DNA of 64,000 nucleotides, taken from positions 620,001-684,000 of the forward strand of contig JACZZP010000009.1 of NCBI GenBank assembly GCA_015183035.1, in the 5' to 3' direction. Shown here piece by piece: positions 60,710 through 64,000 of the stretch (positions are counted from its first letter, which is position 1; each line of letters opens with the position of its first letter). Position numbers and translations under genes: made by a program. Under the pieces are notes generated by a model. The model was not told the origin of the DNA, did not search any database, and worked only from the letters and a program-made list of their open reading frames with translations. This stretch comes from Meloidogyne chitwoodi. Lineage: Eukaryota > Nematoda > Chromadorea > Rhabditida > Meloidogynidae.

Positions 60710-63700
60710 ATGTCCCAAGCCGTGCCCGATATTTTACGTCAACGTTTTATTGAATTAGAAGGGACTTCATTTTCTTTAATCCCAAATATTAATAAAAAAC
60801 AAGAAAGGTTGCCGCAAACAAAATTTGATAATGGGAGTTTTCTTCTTTGGAAAGGTTTTATTTAATATGTTAATAAGATATAAATTTATAGGAGTTGAAA
60901 CTGGTTTCTTTTGTGTCACTAGTATTTCGTCACCAGGCACTGTTATAATTTATGAAGGACAAAATGACAAAACAAATATTATTTTGAATTACAAATTTGG
61001 CCGTGCAGCTACTATTATAGACGTTCTTTATTTTCCAATTGCTGCAGACCAACCTGGAATTCTTGTCGCTGTTGCTGACCGTTCAATTGAGAAAGGAGAT
61101 TATATTGCTTTCATTTCTTTGCGGTCCAAAAAGCTTTTAAAATCATGCTATATGCCTTACCCAATAACAAAGCTTTGTTCAATTCTTGATGGAACTTGTA
61201 CAAGTGATTCTTTTCTGCGTCTTGCCAAATCCTTTAATAAAGTTTGTTTTTAATTTAATCTTTGTGCTTCATTTGAATTTTTTGTCTTTCAAAAAATTAA
61301 ATACTTAATTTTTTACTGAAAAATTCTAGGATTGGTCTCACATTATCCTTGTTGGATGTCGTTTTGGATATGCTTCATTGATCTGTATGGATCTAGCCAT
61401 AGAAGATTCAACTGCTGATTTTGAGTTTTTGACACCCATTACAGGATCTCCAACAAAATCAAATGGAAATGTTCCTCGACCAAGTAGACCAAAGAAGAAT
61501 GTGCATCTTTCAAGTTTGATTTTTGTGATAATTTAAAGGGATTTGTTGATAAGACATGTTAAATTTATGTATTTTTCAATTTTTATTGGTGATTTGATCT
61601 TGTTTATCTTAAAATAAATTTATTTATTTTAACCCAACTTATTTTTAGAAATATTCTACGATGATCAGATGTTTGCCTTTCGTGCGGATGATGGAACTAC
61701 AAGATGTATTGCTATCGGTTATTTTTTATCTTTAATAAAATATTTTTTTAACATTTTAAGAGCATGTTTTTGTTTCGGCACTTCATTGGATTGAAAAATC
61801 TGGTTTGGTAATTATTGGATTCAATTTTGGAGGGATAATGATTGTTTCTTTACGGACTTCTAAAGTTTTCTCATTGCTCTACATTGACGGAATGGTTCAA
61901 CATTTTGCATTTCAAGAACCTGAAGAAGATCCGAGGCCTTTATTTTATTTGTGGATTGCATATAACTCAATTAAAATGTAAGTTTTTTAATCTTTTTTTT
62001 TTTTTGACTATCTTTAATTAAATTTTTTAGAGGAAGTACTTTGCTTTTGTGTACTGTCAACTTTCCAAAAGATGAACAAGTTACAAGTAATTCAGCCGAA
62101 TATACATTTCTTGAACCATATTTTACGCCTTGTATGAAGGTTTGATTTTAATTGAGTTTTTGTTTTTATTTTGAATATTTAGTGGGCACCAGACAATTGC
62201 AATCGCCTTTTAGTAATGAGGACAATTTACAGATCGAAAAAGCGGTACAATCAAAACAACAATTCAAGTCAACGTCCAGTTTCTTCCCTATCAAATTCAT
62301 TTTCTGAAGTCCATTCTAAAAATGGTTTTTTAATTTTAAATGATTAAAATAAAAAACTATTTTAGATACAGCACTTCTTTTCATCTCGTGGATAGAAAAA
62401 AGCCGATTTGAAGAAGCCAATTTGCATGTAATTTCTTTAAATTTTGTTTTTGTAATTTTAATTCTTTTAAAAAATAAAATAGGGAGCACTTTTCGACTTA
62501 AATGCCTTTTATGCCAAACGATTAATTGCTCGAATTCAACATGATGCAACAATTGCTCGTCAATTGCCTTTTATTGCTCGATTTTTTTATCTTTATGTTG
62601 GAGATCGAGTTGAGCACGTTTTGAAAAATAATTCAATTTTGGTTAGTGTTCTTATATTTTTGGATTTAAAATTTTTATTTACAGGATATTTCGGTTTCTA
62701 ATGTACACCAATTTGCTCCTCCAGCTTTTCTTAATGAAAATATTGATCAACTCTATTATCCTTCTACATATCACATTGAGGTTAATTGTTTAACACCAAC
62801 AAGGATTTTCAAAGCAAAAGTTCGGCCAATTCAAACTCATTTGATTATTGAACTTGCAAAAGCTGTTTATAAACATTTTGAATCTCCTCATAATTCTGCA
62901 ACATGGATTCACGCAATTGGAATGGCAAATTCGGCACCTGCAAACAATTTGGTTTTTTAAAATATTTTGTATTTAAATAATTATTGTTACAGAATGAGGA
63001 ACGCGCATGTCTTTTGCGTATTATAGTCCACAGTTTCTTTCCTGCAATTTTGACACTCATCGATTCAATTAATGACAATATGGATCATTTAAAATTTATT
63101 CAGAAATGGGTATGGAAAGAAGTTGAAGTAACCAAGTTGAAATTTGACGAGCTTTGTAAGTTAAAATTAATTTTTAACATTTTCAAAAATTGTATAGCTC
63201 CAATTTTTATTCTTTAATTGTTGTTGGATTATAAAATTTTCACTTTGTAATTTAGGTGTGCCTTTATTTGACAATCCGCCGCATGAACCTTCGCCTAGTG
63301 CCTGCGGTTTTATTCAACATGCTCGAGTCTTTTTCAAACGTGCTTCCATTATATTTGAAGCTCTTGATTCAAAGATTTGTAAATTATCTGGAAAAGGTTA
63401 TTAAACTTTTTATCTTTCAATTTTTAATTTTAAGAAAAGAGTCGGTCTATTCATGTCCAAGGAAAAATTACTCGTCAACTTCGTCTTTATTCGTCATCAA
63501 TTGCCTTTGCATTGGTTTACAATCTTCTTCCAGTCAACAAACTTAATTCGAATCTTTACGAAGTTGTTAATGATCGCTTTTCTCGATTTTCTGAGCGTTC
63601 AAGAAGGAGAGGGTTTGTTTGATTAAAATTATATAAATATTCTTAATTTTTTATTCAGAAAACATCTTAAAATCTATTCTTTGCTTGATGAAATTATTAA

Positions 63701-64000
63701 ATCTAAACCTGACGAAGAGATTTGGCAAGGAAAATCGGCAAATGGTTGGTATCCTCCAAGAGACTTTAAGGTTATTTATTGGAAATTTTTTATTTACATT
63801 TTATACATTTAGTGTTTATTACCTATTTTGTTGCTTTTGAATGTAACTGAAAAGGCCAAATTGACTCTTCTTGGTTACTATTGTCTCGATTTGGAATCGG
63901 CATCTGCTGTTTTTGGCTCAGAAGTTCAAGCAAAAGATGGAAATACACCACCAACATCTTCGTTACATTTAAATAGAACATTTTCTGTTGATTTTAATGC
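60710..64000 (+). CDS. mel-28: ELYS/MEL-28 nucleoporin, N-terminal part (3' cut by window)
   Basis: Large chromatin-binding nucleoporin that seeds pore assembly after mitosis. ATG at 60,710 (MSQAVPDILRQRF). The N-terminal beta-propeller runs over about nine exons: GFFCVTSISSPGTVIIYEG, ITKLCSILDGT, HIILVGCRFGYASLICMD, and the marker AFQEPEEDPRPLFYLW (61,911-61,956), which matches vertebrate ELYS TFQEPENDPRNCCYLW. The helical ELYS domain follows (AKAVYKHFESPHNSATWIHAIG, RLYSSSIAFALVYNLLPVNK, VTEKAKLTLLGYYCLDLESA). The frame is open at the right edge. The AT-hook region expected at the C-terminus lies outside the window. Confidence 0.88.

Overview
The window is a very AT-rich piece of nematode nuclear genome. 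Two cuticle collagen genes, nematode-type gene structures (many tiny AT-rich introns ending in a T-run plus AG), and candidate trans-splice acceptors a few bases before several start codons all point to a nematode. The base composition, compact genes and novel small secreted-protein genes would suit a plant-parasitic tylenchine such as a root-knot nematode, but the species is an inference I cannot prove.

Region 1-13 kb is accessory-like. It starts with a metallo-beta-lactamase-fold gene (swip-10/MBLAC1-like, minus strand, cut by the left edge). Two plus-strand genes for unrecognised, apparently secreted proteins follow. The first (3.6-5.9 kb) contains an internal duplication. The second (7.3-13.0 kb) has introns loaded with a 365-bp inverted-repeat element, a 14-bp pyrimidine-rich tandem array and two back-to-back hAT-like insertions sharing one 8-bp target. 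Region 14.6-28 kb holds asparagine synthetase (plus), a cuticle collagen (minus) and about 7 kb of gene-poor DNA with several non-autonomous inverted-repeat families. This gene-poor stretch lies upstream of an OTX-like K50 homeobox gene (28.1-30.2 kb).

Region 31-49 kb is dense with housekeeping genes: CDC48/p97, a short USP C-terminal-like gene, an MFF-like mitochondrial fission factor, NDUFS1 of complex I, ARL2, AP-3 mu (with a Merlin-like transposon in an intron), an unrecognised multi-exon gene and PARP-1 without a visible BRCT domain. Region 49.6-64 kb has a secreted dynein-light-chain-like protein, a second cuticle collagen, an adenylyl cyclase relic between two tRNA-derived repeats, a bublin-like coiled-coil gene, a tonsoku-like gene and the 5' part of the nucleoporin ELYS/MEL-28.

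Functional clusters: NDUFS1 and the MFF-like gene are adjacent on one strand 193 bp apart and could form a mitochondrial operon. The tonsoku-like and ELYS genes diverge from a shared 0.6-kb interval. CDS spans below run from start codon to stop codon and include introns. Exons were assembled by eye from GT-AG boundaries and protein-family similarity.
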